From Littorina saxatilis (Eukaryota > Mollusca > Gastropoda > Littorinimorpha > Littorinidae), in NCBI RefSeq assembly GCF_037325665.1, contig NC_090253.1:38015222-38079221 (forward strand): a stretch of DNA of 64,000 bases. The letters run 5' to 3'. Of the stretch, positions 45,509 to 55,325 are shown piece after piece. The notes below the pieces were generated by a model. That model saw only the letters and a program-made list of their open reading frames with translations, had not been told where the DNA came from and made no database searches. Position numbers and translations under genes: made by a program. Numbering within the stretch: position 1 is the stretch's first letter; each line of letters begins with the position of its first letter.

Positions 45509-48500
45509 TTGTTTTGTCAATAACAAACATTCCAACAACCTACCTTTCTTGTTTTTTTATTACAAGCATGACGATTGTCAGTCAACAGTTGCACTGCAGT
45601 GTAACATCAAGCAGTAAGAAACAATGACCAAAAAATGCAGCAGAAAAGGTCTAAGGGTGGCCTCAGCATTCAGAAGTGCTCACTGTTCAGAACTAAATCA
45701 AAACAGAACGACGGGCTGAAAACGCTGGCAGCAACAGAGAAAATATCGACACTGAATGAGTGCGACCCTGCACCTGATCCAGCACTATCATCTTTGAAGT
45801 CTTTCCTTCAAACAACACATACTTGCGGGACCACTGTACATGCTGCTTGTGTGATAAAAAAATAAGTTGAAACAGAGCAACACAAAAAGCAAATCTATGC
45901 TAAATACTAATACCCTTGAAAAATAAAGAATTGTCATTGTCATTGTCTCTCACCATGCGACTGAAGTCTTCCTGCACTCCCTCTCCTGTCTGCATGAGAA
46001 GACCGAAGCCGTTTGGCAGAGGGCTTGTGGGGTTGGACATGATGCGCTGTCGCTGGTGAGACATGATGATCAGCTGACAGTAGTGAAGCTGTCGGTTTCT
46101 GGCGTAGTCCCATGCTGTCGCGTTGAAACGATCTGGCTGGTTGATGTCCGCTGAAACGTGGAACACACTTTCAAAAACACAGCATGTGATACAAAAAAAG
46201 ACCCAAAAAAACAACAAAACTTCCAGAGATCCAAAATGAACTTCAGACACTTCAAATTAAATCTACCCCCCAAATTCTACACAACATGATCCAGCTCTAC
46301 TTCACCCATAATGCATTTCTCTTCACGTTCTAGCAACAGTGGACTCACCTCCCTGTTCCAAAAGGAAGTTGACCACATCGCCATGGCCACCAATAGTAGC
46401 CAGGTGCAGCGCCGTTCTTGCCTGACTGTCACAGTGATCTACTGTGGCTGGGCCAGCAATCTCCAGGATAAGGCGAGTTGCCGGCAATGATCCTGCAACC
46501 CGACGCAAACAACATTATACAATGGATGTGTTCTTCTTCTTCGTTCATGGGCTAAAACTCCCACATTCACTCATTTTTTTGCACAAGTGTATTTTGATAT
46601 GTATGACCGTTTTTACCACGCCAATTGAAGTGTTAAACATCAAAACAAAAATAAAACACGACAGCAACCAGTGTCAGTAAATTCTTCATCAAATTTGTTT
46701 CAGAGTCGTTGACTTTTTCAGGAATGGATGTGTTAGTCACACAAGGCTGCACTTATTCACACATCATCAACCCGTCACATCTACCGGCTTATAATTCCTT
46801 TGACAGATGTATATTTCCCTGCTCCAGATATAACATCACTACTGTATTCATTAATACACTAGGTTTGACTGGCTGCCACGAGAATGCCCAGGTTTCACAA
46901 TGTTGTTCACAGATGAAAATGACAATAGGTCAGTTCGACCCGGACTGAAAATATGTATGCGTCCAAATGTCCTGGCTACAAAAAATGTCTCCAGTCAGAA
47001 GAGCTCCTACATGTCAAAACTATCTGACAGTTGACCATCCTGGGGTCAGACCAATAAAGTATGCGTCAATGACTGAAGCGTGGTTTCATCAGACCCAGGT
47101 TTCAGATTTGTCTACTTTGCAAATTGGCTAGTATGGTTACTAATTTCACTACTGCTTTAATTGTCACATGCATTGTACAGAGTTAATGGCTGAAACCAAA
47201 GGCATAAAACAGAAATAAAGAAACTCCAGAGACAAAAACCCTTTTCAGGAACCAGAAAAGTGAGTTACCTATTTCAGCTGCCACCATAAGCACCGTTTTC
47301 CCGTCTTCATCTTTGTAGCAAGCACTCTCAGGGGTCAGTAATGTCTGAAAATATTCACAACTGTATAAATCAACCACTCAAAAGGAGAAGGAAGCATAAA
47401 ACACACATTGTTGTTTGACCAATCAAATCAGCTCCAAAGTATAAAGTACCTTTCAAATGCACAGAATGCAAAGCAATATTTGCTGAGAAATACTTCCATC
47501 TGCTAAGAAATCATCTTATCAGAATGAATTGTTTCATATCATTTCCTACTGAAAGGTTACAGTCACAATGCTCATGCCTAAGTAACATTGAATTTGGTAT
47601 CATATTTTGGCAAATCCATATTTTTCGTCATCAAGGTCATGTTCGAAAACAAATAAGAACTTGTGAATCTTAAGGATACACCACCAAAAAAGTCTTACTT
47701 GTAAGCATTCCAAAGGCTCGGTCCGCCTCACGGCCCAATGCATCCATGTGCGACCATTCACATCACGTTCAATGCCGTCATGCTCAGCTACATTGTACTC
47801 GGGCCGACAGAGTAACTCGAAATGCTTGATGTTGTCCATACGGCACGCCCACATGCAAGTTGTCAAGCCATCTTTGTCCCTCATTGCTGGGTCCACGTCA
47901 TTATCCAACAAAAGCTGAAAGAAACAAACAGCAACACTGAAAAAGGCATTCCATACAAAACGCTTGTGAGAACAATAACAACGCAAGGGTATACAAAAAA
48001 ATTTTTAAAAAAGAAGACAATATACGATGGAACCCCCATTTTAAGACCTCTAAATAACTGAGAAAATAGCGTCTTAAAAAGGAGGGAGTCTTAAAGCATG
48101 GTCTTAAAAGGGGGGACTTTTAAATCGGGGAAGGGGGGGGGGGGGGGGGGTCTTAAAAGTGAGATCCACGGTAGAAAAAAAACCCACAACATTCCAGGAA
48201 AACTTGAGAACATCAGCAACTACAGTGATCAATACCTCTAATACAAATGAACATCCTTGGGGCCAGCCAACAGTGTCCCTACATTGCAGGTGGTCTGTCA
48301 TCAATCAATCAATCAATATGAGGCTTATATCGCGCGTATTCTGTGGGTACAGTTCTAAGCGCAGGGATTTAATTTTGTAAATTTTAAAAAAAATTTTTAT
48401 GCAATTTATATCGCGCACATATTCAAGGCGCAGGGATTTAATCATGCCGAGTGAGATGGAATTCTTTTACACAATACATCACGCATTCACATCGGCCAGC

Positions 48501-49308
48501 AGATCGCAGCCATTTCGGCGCATATCCTACTTTTCACGGCCTATTATTCCAAGTCACACGGGTATTTTGGTGGACATTTTTATCTATGCCTATACAATTT
48601 TGCCAGGAAAGACCCTTTTGTCAATCGTGGGATCTTTAACGTGCACACCCCAATGTAGTGTACACGAAGGGACCTCGGTTTTTCGTCTCATCCGAAAGAC
48701 TAGCACTTGAACCCACCACCTAGGTTAGGAAAGGGGGGAGAAAATTGCTAACGCCCTGACCCAGGGTCGAACTCGCAACCTCTCGCTTCCGAGCGCAAAT
48801 GCGTTACCACTCGGCCATCCAGTCCTGTCATGATGGGTACATTTTGGTAAAGATGATAGACAAAGGAACAACAGGTATCCTTTCATGGGATGTGTTCTGT
48901 CACCAGAGAAGCCCCACATCCCAGATACCACTGTATACTATCAAACATAAATCCCACAGTCTCCCGAAACATAATGACACAGGTACATACATACCTCCAG
49001 ACATTCTGTGGCAGGAGTGGCGACGGCCCAGTGTATGGGGGCTCTGCCCTGGACGTCAAAGATTCTTGTGTCTGCCCCATGATCCAGAAGCAGACTTAAG
49101 GCAACCTCGTTGCCTTCATGGCATGCATAGTGTAGAGCTGTGGACCCATCTGTAAACAGGTAAGAATCACAGACTTCAGCAAAAATTTTGCACAAAAAAA
49201 GAGAAACTACACACAAAGTAGCAATTGTCTTCTTCAGCGAAGTTTTTGTTCTTGAAATCTTGATTGAATGACTGGACTCATGAGGGAGGAGGGGACAGAC
49301 ATGAAAAT

Positions 49309-49388
<80 letters not shown>

Positions 49389-49418
49389 AGAGAGAGAGAG
49401 AGAGCGAGAGGGGGGGGG

Positions 49419-49476
<58 letters not shown>

Positions 49477-52400
49477 AAGAGCAAGAGCAAGAAGGAGAGA
49501 GGATAGTCACACACACATACACGCACACACACACACACATAGAATTGAAGAGAAGGACTCATAAATAGAGAGCTGGCACTCTGTGTGTGCAAGCAGAAAT
49601 AGCTTTGGCAAGTGCAAGAAGTGGCAAAAAACAACAAACACAACAAACAACCACCCTCACAAGAAAACAACAACTAACAAGCATACCATAACACTGTATA
49701 TGGTCACGGCTCAGAAATGGCGTCGAACTCAACCCTTACCCCATTTAAACGCCCCACACGCTCAGTTGTGGTTTATTCTACCTTTGAAAGTACTGACACG
49801 GGGTGCAGATTTGAATAAAGTTACTATTCTGGTAGAAACCGAAAGGTTTGATGACTTTGTTTTCGAGCAAGGCGCAATAGTAGAGTGAATTTACGTCGAT
49901 TTTTGGGCCGGAAGTTGGGACACTTTTTTACTTGGTGTTGAAACGTCGTATTTGTGCGTACTACACACACTGCTTGGATAAGAACTTGATGGAGAGGGAA
50001 AGAGAAGGTGTTAGTTATTGTTTACATACTGCACGATAACCTGTACCTCACCCCAACAGTCGGCTGAGATCAAGTTTAGATCCAACGGTGAGTATGTTAC
50101 TTTTCGTGTTTGGAGTCACGTAGGCAGTTTTAGCTTTTGCCGCGCTTTTAATAATGATGACAGACGTTGAACTAAGCGATAAACTTGGACAAGAAAGAAC
50201 AATCTACTACTTAAAACAAAAAATATGCACAAACACAGAAGACAAAGCAATGAAAATAAGTCTTAAGTTCGTTGTTGTGTACTTTCGTGTTACCGCGAAA
50301 AGTAACAACGTAAATCAAAGTTGTTTATCGACATGTTCCTGACTTCCAACGATGGAAACAACTGTTCTATCGTCTGCTACAAAGTTGCATTGACTGTCTC
50401 GAACTCAGAACTCAGTGTGGCATGGAGGAGATGGACGTAAACGGCCAAGATAAAAACCACTGCTTTTTCGTTGTATGTAACGTACTCACCTGCAGTTTGA
50501 AACACTGTTATTTTCACTAAATAACAACTTACTTCCTTTTTTTTCATCTGAAAGTTAGAAGTGTTATTGTGATTTGTTTTGATAAAATTTGCATTTTTTA
50601 GGACAAAGATTTTTCTTTATTTTGATTTTTAAAGACATATGTTTGAGACGATTCAACCAATTTCCCAAGTTATTCAGCGTTCATGTCATTGCATGTGTTT
50701 TTTCTGGCCTTTTCTATAGTCTTTCCATACAGTTCACCTTGTGCTTTGTTTTCATGCCAATTTAATGAAATAAATTACAGGAAAAAGAAATATATGTTTT
50801 TTTACATTGAGTGCGTTACTCACACCACTCGCACATCGTGAGAGGTAACACACTCCAATCGTTTGGAGAGTTATCTTGAAAATTATTTAAATCTTGCTGG
50901 AACAAAGTAAGGAATGAATCAAGTAAACAGAAAATGATGTCTGCGTTTATTGTTTTGAATTAGAGTGGGTTTTTTTAGGAACAGTGTTGAGTGTGTTACT
51001 CACACCACTCGCACATCGTGAGAGGTAACACACTCCAATCGTTTGTAGAGTTATCTTGAAAATTATTTAAATCTTGCTGGAACAAAGTAAGGAATGAATC
51101 AAGTAAACAGAAAATGATGTCTGCCTTTATTGTTTTGAATTAGAGGTGGTTTTTTTAGGAACAGTGTTGAGTGTGTTACTCACACCACTCGCACATCGTG
51201 AGAGGTAACACACTCCAATCGTTTGTAGAGTTATCTTGAAAATTAATTAAATCTTGCTGGAACAAAGTAAGGAATGAATCAAGTAAACAGAAAATGATGT
51301 CTGCGTTTATTGTTTTGAATTAGAGTGGGTTTTTTTTAGGAACAGTGTTGAGTGTGTTACTCACACCACTCGCACATCGTGAGAGGTAACACACTCCAAT
51401 AGTTTGTACAGTTATCTTGAAAATTATTTAAATCTTGCTGGAACAAAGTAAGGAATGAATCAAGTAAACAGAAAAGGATGTCTGCGTTTATTGTTTTGAA
51501 TTAGAGTGTTTTTTTGACTCACATGCGAAGCAAAAGTGAGTCTATGTACTCACCCGAGTCGTCCGTCCGTCCGTCCGTCCGTCCGTCCGTCCGTAAAACT
51601 TTAACGTTGGATATTTCTTGGACACTATTCAGTCTATCAGTACCAAATTTGGCAAGATGGTGTATGATGACAAGGCCCCAAAAAACATACATAGCATCTT
51701 GACCTTGCTTCAAGGTCAAGGTCGCAGGGGCCATAAATGTTGTCTAAAAAACAGCTATTTTTCTCATTTTTCCCATTTTCTCTGAAGTTTTTGAGATTCA
51801 ATACCTCATCTAAGGGCAAAGTAAGCCCCATCTTTTGATACCAGTTTGGTTTACCTTGCCTCAAGGTCAAGGTCACAGGAGCTCTTCAAAGTTGGATTGT
51901 ATACATATTTTGAAGTGACCTTGACCCTGAACTATGGAAGATAACTGTTTCAAACTTAAAAGCACATGTTATGCTTTCCTCATGAGACACATTTGGTCAC
52001 ATATGATCAAGGTCAAGGTCACTTTGACCCTTATGAAATGTGACCAAAATAAGGTAGTGAACCACTAAAAGTGACCATATCTCATGGTAGAAAGAGCCAA
52101 TAAGCACCATTGTACTTCCTATGTCTTGAATTAACAGCTTTGTGTTGCATGACCTTGGATGACCTTGACCTTGGGACAAGGTCACATGTATTTTGGTAGG
52201 AAAAATGTGTAAAGCAGTTCTTAGTGTATGATGTCATTGCTAGGTTTAGTTATTTGACCTTGACCCTGAAGGTCAAGGTCATGTGAAGGTCAAGGTCAAG
52301 CATGTGAGTCGTATGGGCTTTGCCCTTCTTGTTACAATTTACTTTGAAGGATTGGTAATTTTCAGTTCTTTGAGTACTTGTTTGATCGTTGTTTTGTTTA

Positions 52401-54574
52401 TTGGTGTTCATGTAACACACACACTTGCCTAGGGTACCTAGATATGCAGATCATTGCTGTCGGAATGTGTCAACAATAGTTTCAATAGTTGTGTAGCATT
52501 CCTGCATTTCCATGGTGTCATTCCTATAATTAATTTCACAATTAACTGAATGCACTGAATATGAACAACGTTTTGTTCATGTTATGACAGTGTTTTGTAA
52601 CACACTCATTGGCGAATAAACAGCATTTTTCTTGATAACTTCAAAATCCGCCTTCAACCTAAGATTTTTTTGTTGGGTTTATCAAGTTTTTTTGTACAGT
52701 GTATTGTTTTCATTACCAAGTGGATGGATATATGCTTTATACCTTACAAAATAATGTGAAGTAAGACTTTTTTGGTGAAATGTAACACACTCAGTGTCAA
52801 AAGTGAGAAAATCTTCTCTGTATTGTGAATTGGAGCATGGTAGAAGTCATAAGACATCATTGTTAGGTTGTTATGGTTTTGCTCTTTCATTTTTCATTCT
52901 TTTGCGTGCATTTTTCATGTGAATATCTTGACAGTGTCCTTAAGTTTGATTTTTTTGGTGAAATGTAACACACTCATTGGAAACTTTTAGGAATGACTTG
53001 ACAGATAACTGATAATGGGAATAACGGGTCCGGTATCATTGATGCATTTCAACTCTTTACTATTATGTACTTGTTTCTCTTCCCATTACATGTATTTCTA
53101 AGGTTGTGTGTGTAAAATAAATAGGAATTTAGCAGTTTTGAATGTCTGTGTTGTGAGACACAGAAAGTTGATTTTTGTTTGAATACATTTTCACATCTTG
53201 TTCTGATTTGATTTTTTTTGCAGACTGTCCGTATGAAGTGTGTGGAACTAAGAATTGATTGACTGCTGAAACAGTAATCTTTTCAGTTCTTTGAGTACTT
53301 GTTTGATCGTTGTTTTGTTTATTGGTGTTCATGTAACATACACACATTCCTAGGGTACCTAGATATGCAGATTATTGCTGTCGGGGAATGCCACTTTTCA
53401 CAAATGAAGATCAAGGTAGATACTAACTAATGCAGTTAACTTTTATTGTGTAATAGGTTTACTGTTAACTGTATATTAGAAAACAATGTGTGACACGGTG
53501 TTATGTAACACACTCCAGTTAAAATTTAAAATGCAATTCATTCCGCAGTAATTGATGAAAATACATTGTTACTGCCCAGACACAACTAAACACATAAACA
53601 GTTTTGCTGGACCCCAAAATGGAAAGTAATCCAAGAGTTTGTATTTGTGACTCAAGTGTCCCACAAATTGGACACCTTTTCTGAGCCATGACCATATGTT
53701 TCACTCTATCAAAACATAAGCAGTTCTCTTAATACCTACCATGTGCTGCTGCATTAAAATCAGCTCTGCTTTCCAGAAGCAAGTTGAGGGCATTATGTTC
53801 TGTATGATGAACAGCATACATCAGTGCTGTTCGTCCGATTCCGTCATGATGATCTACAGTTGAGGGATCTAAACACAAACAAAGACAGAAGAAATTATAC
53901 ATAACATAATCAAAAAACAAGACAGGTAGGTTGTTGGAACGTTTGTTATTGACAAAACAATACAATAACAGTTGTCAATAACAAACGTTCTAACAACCTA
54001 CCTTTCTTGGTTTTTTATTCTGAATTTTGGAACGTTGGCAGTCTCTTTGTTTTTAGATTTATACATAACATATAAATTCCCGTTTTTTAACAAATTCACT
54101 GACCTGAACAGAATGCTTTTCTTCCTTTCTCTTTTGTTTCTTACATTGATCACTCCTTGTAAAAAATGTAAGCGTCCAATATTGTAGTTTACACCAAAGT
54201 TATTTTTTTTAGCCGTTGTTTTATGAGGTCTGCCCAGTAAACCATAAAGTTTCTCTACCAACAGGGTTTCACGTGTTGATGCTTTTATTGCTTCCTTCTC
54301 TTGTATCTTCTACCTTGATCTCTTCATCTAAGCGTCCACTAATGTAAACTGTATTGACGCAATTGTTTTTTGCAGGGTTGCCTTGTCGCCATGCAGTTCC
54401 TCTGCCAGCACAATGTCACCTGTCTATGCTCTTAATCGTAATCTTATGTCTTTCTTCACATCTTTTTGTTATTTAACAATTCGCATTTAGTTTTTTTACG
54501 TTGTTCTCTTAGGTACACACACATTTCTTTACCCTGTCCCTCAACCCACTGACTCCAGACAAGATGTTATAAGC

Positions 54575-54611
<37 letters not shown>

Positions 54612-55325
54612 CCAAACACTCTCCCATTATTTTCCTCCCTCGTTCTTATACAAAACTTTTTTTCCACCCTCTATCTTCTTTAATTATTCCCCTTACCTTG
54701 GTCGATAAGTTCCTGCATGATTTTGATGTTGCCCGCTTTGACGGCTCGAATCATGGTAGGTAGGGTAGTCAGGTTTATGCTGTCGGTGACAGACATGTTG
54801 GACTTGGAGGGAAGACGTGCGTTGTCCAGATTCACCCATCGCCAACGAAATTTGTCCGGAGCGTCTACAAATGGGGTCATAGGGCTCAGTCCCCGAGCTG
54901 AAAGGCTGAGGGTGTTGATATTCTTCTCTTGACTTCTGGACTGTAAATCAAAAAAGAAAAAGTCCACAAGAATGCTTTTAGTCTGAAATTACACAAGACA
55001 AAATCAATTGTCATCCCTACAGAGTGAGTATGGTATGAAACGCCTGCTGACATTTTTTAAAGGAGACAATTCTGCACCTTAAACATTACACTTACAGTCA
55101 GAATTGATAAGCACTAGACTGAGAAGCCCTTCAAAAATCCCAAATTGTGAGGTAAGCCTCTCAAGGAGAAAAGAGAACAGAAGCCAGTAATTACCTGTAA
55201 TAACCTGTAGTACTTTTGCATGTGCAGCAGCGCCAGGTTGAGCGTGTCTCTCAGCTCTGCACATTCTACGTCTTCGCTCAACTTCAGCAGGAACTCATGG
55301 ATGAAGGCCGCAGCCTTCTGGAAGT
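31198..55325 (-). CDS. Large ankyrin-repeat protein, 15 coding exons
   Basis: Fifteen minus-strand exons with GT-AG ends and fully consistent phases give about 1047 codons to a TAA stop at 31198-31200. The N-terminal part (first ~125 residues) is helical ([16 protein letters not shown]) with a Trp-rich stretch ([18 protein letters not shown]) and matches no family I can name. About six to seven ankyrin repeats follow ([88 protein letters not shown]) and end at [15 protein letters not shown]. The remaining ~600 residues are low complexity: Ser/Arg-rich, an acidic block, Pro-rich stretches, poly-Gln and a run of eight Lys that could act as a nuclear signal. The repeat block recalls inversin and ANKRD55-type proteins, but orthology is not claimed. 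Ankyrin repeats mediate protein binding; the partner is unknown. Confidence 0.88.
31351..34338 (-). other. Ankyrin gene intron 14, gene-free part
   Basis: AT-rich, with a G-rich homopolymer stretch near 33420-33470. No exon or named repeat was seen in this nearly 3-kb piece. Confidence 0.45.
34351..34487 (-). mobile_element. 5'-truncated SINE family A copy
   Basis: Only the 3' 137 bp of the family, with its GAA tail at 34351, flanked by 12-bp duplications gataagcttgac (34339-34350 and 34488-34499). Confidence 0.9.
34793..35735 (+). mobile_element. Helitron-like non-autonomous element, copy 1
   Basis: Starts TCTATATATATATACGAC after an A and ends with a hairpin (cccggcgaagccggg) followed by tattcctCTAG before a T. 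TC at the 5' end, a 3' hairpin plus CTRR and insertion between A and T are the Helitron signature. An internal unit (catcgatgagatatttcaac ... cagcgcgcagcgctgaac) is present twice. No Rep/helicase is encoded. Confidence 0.72.
35755..35855 (+). repeat. Fragment of a dispersed retroposon with attcaattcaa tail
   Basis: Reads ctcaaggacagattgtaag, then ccttgtcaaataaagttcaa and an attcaattc run. It resembles 56625-56705 in opposite orientation. It ends only a few bases from the splice donor of the exon at 35860. Confidence 0.6.
35860..36169 (-). CDS. Ankyrin gene, exon 14
   Basis: 310 bp, acceptor GACGCAG and donor GTGAGG. Encodes [14 protein letters not shown] to MSQSMPQ, with an acidic stretch ([13 protein letters not shown]) and Pro/Gly-rich ends. 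Confidence 0.88.
36730..37054 (-). CDS. Ankyrin gene, exon 13, with poly-Lys tract
   Basis: 325 bp, acceptor TTTGCAG and donor GTGAGT. Encodes [17 protein letters not shown], then a run of eight Lys ([15 protein letters not shown]) and a His/Ser-rich end. The Lys run is a plausible nuclear localisation or nucleic-acid-binding patch. Confidence 0.88.
37639..37834 (-). CDS. Ankyrin gene, exon 12, starting in poly-Gln
   Basis: 196 bp. The exon opens with about seven CAG codons directly after a TGTCAG acceptor, so the precise 3' splice site is ambiguous in steps of three. Then [20 protein letters not shown] to GGTSKSQ. Donor GTAGGG. Confidence 0.82.
38908..39417. repeat. Dispersed repeat with internal duplication and DR1 motifs
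   Basis: Two diverged copies of about 290 bp each begin ctgtgaccttgaaaaaggtc and run to gagaaaagyccaacgttaag. Each holds AGGTCAAAGGTCA. The right edge has cggccggcc repeats and gtcaagtgactc; a matching gagtcactt occurs near 38810, so the whole element may start about 38808. Confidence 0.65.
39476..39930. repeat. ~35-bp minisatellite, about 13 copies
   Basis: Unit cagttcagaagaaratagac then aaaacacctaacgtt, with variants (some lacking 3 bases, some with ccaacgttca) recurring in a similar order in the two halves, suggesting a higher-order repeat. It starts about 30 bp inside the intron, next to the donor of the exon ending at 39963. Confidence 0.93.
39963..40211 (-). CDS. Ankyrin gene, exon 11
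   Basis: 249 bp, 83 codons, from [14 protein letters not shown] to SHREPPA. Gln/Pro/Ser-rich. Acceptor TCTGCAG, donor GTGAGT. Confidence 0.88.
40444..40710 (+). mobile_element. LINE reverse-transcriptase C-terminal fragment, decayed
   Basis: In two frames it reads [17 protein letters not shown] and then [16 protein letters not shown] with a final KLWG. The order RLRTGH, HxxxxCP and kLwG is the usual C-terminal end of many non-LTR reverse transcriptases. A SINE family B tail scrap follows at about 40710-40742. Confidence 0.7.
41022..41432 (-). CDS. Ankyrin gene, exon 10, with acidic block
   Basis: 411 bp, 137 codons, the longest exon. Starts [18 protein letters not shown], then an Asp/Asn-rich acidic block ([19 protein letters not shown] and on), then Gln- and Pro-rich sequence ending FTRPLV. 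Acceptor GCCCAG, donor GTGAGT. Confidence 0.9.
41547..41770 (+). mobile_element. tRNA-derived SINE, family D
   Basis: Head with ggtagctcagttggtagagc and ggtttgaatcccgg (A and B boxes), then the core gtcaactttatttgcagact and ccatgtcccacccccatgtc. A more complete minus-strand relative is at 42002-42297. The 3' end of this copy is unclear. Confidence 0.8.
42002..42297 (-). mobile_element. tRNA-derived SINE, family D, fuller copy
   Basis: On the minus strand it runs from a tRNA-like head (gggtagctcagttggactgg, caggttcgaatcccgg) through gtcaactctatgtgcagact to ctagctttccactgggagg and an aaatgaaatg tail at 42002. Tail-part fragments occur at 40240-40330 and, inverted, at 42580-42660. Confidence 0.85.
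42493..42560. repeat. (ACGC)n/(AC)n microsatellite
   Basis: A cgcacgcacg run turning into an ac run. Confidence 0.95.
42745..42921. mobile_element. MITE, ctgtcaggtt family, copy 1
   Basis: Inverted ends ctgtcaggtttagatgggtt and aacccatacaaacctgacag. A related copy is at 62541-62732. Confidence 0.75.
43352..43558 (-). CDS. Ankyrin gene, exon 9
   Basis: 207 bp, 69 codons, from [15 protein letters not shown] to HERKKERLK. Arg/Lys/Ser-rich, just after the ankyrin block. Acceptor TTTTCAG, donor GTAAGA. Confidence 0.9.
43590..43845. repeat. 84-bp tandem repeat, 3 copies, with CRE palindromes
   Basis: Units start near 43592, 43676 and 43760 (attataaatacattattt ...). Two carry the perfect palindrome TGACGTCA (in cagctgacgtcataca) and the third has tgacgtcg. 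Confidence 0.9.
43967..44416 (-). mobile_element. Helitron-like element, copy 3 (short)
   Basis: Minus-strand copy. The 3' end cccggcgaagcgggtattcat-CTAG lies at 43967. The 5' end (tatatacgacttgtgtctg) abuts the 3' end of copy 2, so the two copies stand head to tail. Confidence 0.68.
44417..45476 (-). mobile_element. Helitron-like element, copy 2
   Basis: Minus strand. The 5' end TCTATATATATACGACC is at 45476 after an A, and the 3' hairpin plus tattcattCTAG at 44417 before a T. Internal sequence matches copy 1, including cagcgctgcgcgctgagagc and atcgatgatattgtgtccgg in inverted orientation. Confidence 0.72.
45954..46150 (-). CDS. Ankyrin gene, exon 8, last ankyrin repeat
   Basis: 197 bp. 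Encodes [20 protein letters not shown] then [16 protein letters not shown] and ends VQEDFSRM. Acceptor TTTCAG, donor GTGAGA. Confidence 0.92.
46349..46492 (-). CDS. Ankyrin gene, exon 7
   Basis: 144 bp. Encodes [20 protein letters not shown] then [20 protein letters not shown], a canonical ankyrin repeat. Acceptor GTTGCAG, donor GTGAGT. Confidence 0.93.
46529..46625 (-). mobile_element. Old SINE family A 3' fragment
   Basis: Diverged version of the family A 3' part (gggctaaaactcccacattc, gtatgaccgtttttaccacg). No target duplication is visible. Confidence 0.7.
46650..47268 (-). other. Ankyrin gene intron 6, nothing seen
   Basis: No repeat or exon recognised. Confidence 0.45.
47269..47344 (-). 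CDS. Ankyrin gene, exon 6
   Basis: 76 bp. Encodes [20 protein letters not shown] then VAAEIG. Acceptor TTTTCAG, donor GTAACT. Confidence 0.92.
47699..47914 (-). CDS. Ankyrin gene, exon 5
   Basis: 216 bp, 72 codons: [20 protein letters not shown] onward to [19 protein letters not shown]. Two ankyrin repeats, with a longer than usual loop ([18 protein letters not shown]). Acceptor TTTCAG, donor GTAAGA. Confidence 0.93.
48302..48826 (-). mobile_element. tRNA-derived SINE, family B, full copy
   Basis: Very close to 18001-18512 over its whole length. The tRNA-like head is at the right (tggccgagtggtaacgca on the minus strand) and the tgattgattg tail at 48302. A short duplication (ctgtcat) flanks it. 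Confidence 0.88.
48995..49149 (-). CDS. Ankyrin gene, exon 4
   Basis: 155 bp. Encodes [20 protein letters not shown] through [18 protein letters not shown]. Acceptor TTTACAG, donor GTATGT. Confidence 0.93.
49312..49483. repeat. (GA)n microsatellite
   Basis: Almost pure GA repeat with two G-rich interruptions, in an intron of the ankyrin gene. Confidence 0.98.
49560..50800 (-). other. Ankyrin gene intron 3, low-information part
   Basis: No exon or clear repeat recognised on either strand. Confidence 0.4.
50812..51510. repeat. ~180-bp tandem repeat, 4 copies
   Basis: Copies start near 50812, 50988, 51168 and 51348 with tgtgttactcacaccactcg and run through aggtaacacactccaatcg and gttttgaattagagtg. 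They are nearly identical, so the array is young or homogenised. Each unit opens with gtgttactcacac and then carries gtaacacac, its inverse. Confidence 0.95.
51514..52332 (+). repeat. Dispersed element rich in AAGGTCA/TGACCTT, copy 1
   Basis: Starts ttgactcacatgcgaagcaa and ends catgtgagtcgtatgggctt then tgcccttcttgtt. The inverted gactcacatgc/gcatgtgagtc ends suggest a TIR element. It holds a (CCGT)n run and many TCAAGGTCA and TGACCTTGA motifs. A near-identical copy is at 60595-61298. Confidence 0.85.
52380..53520. repeat. Region with scattered gtaacacactc motifs and a duplicated block
   Basis: The block gttctttgagtacttgtttg ... gtacctagatatgcag occurs near 52360 and 53285. The motif tgtaacacactc recurs near 52600, 52785, 52965 and 53500, echoing the 180-bp array. 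Confidence 0.6.
53740..53868 (-). CDS. Ankyrin gene, exon 3
   Basis: 129 bp. Encodes [20 protein letters not shown] then [20 protein letters not shown] and AAH. Acceptor GTTTAG, donor GTAGGT. Confidence 0.93.
54697..54940 (-). CDS. Ankyrin gene, exon 2 of those confirmed
   Basis: 244 bp. Encodes [20 protein letters not shown], then [19 protein letters not shown] and [20 protein letters not shown]. The last part starts the first ankyrin-like repeat. Acceptor TTTACAG, donor GTAAGG. Confidence 0.92.
55195..55325 (-). CDS. Ankyrin gene, first confirmed exon
   Basis: 131 bp. Encodes [20 protein letters not shown] then [20 protein letters not shown] and LLQ, amphipathic helices of unknown family. 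Acceptor TTACAG. The donor GTAATT was chosen over GTTATT ten bases upstream because it gives the phase the next exon needs. It begins with two bases of a codon, so at least one upstream coding exon exists. Confidence 0.9.

Noticed and set aside
48941-49540. 199-codon minus-strand frame
   Set aside because: The Ser/Leu-rich part is a GA microsatellite. Only its end overlaps real ankyrin exon 4, which is bounded by splice sites.
31198-55325. Assignment of the ankyrin gene as inversin or ANKRD55
   Set aside because: The repeats are similar in style, but no diagnostic region outside them was recognised, so no symbol is given.
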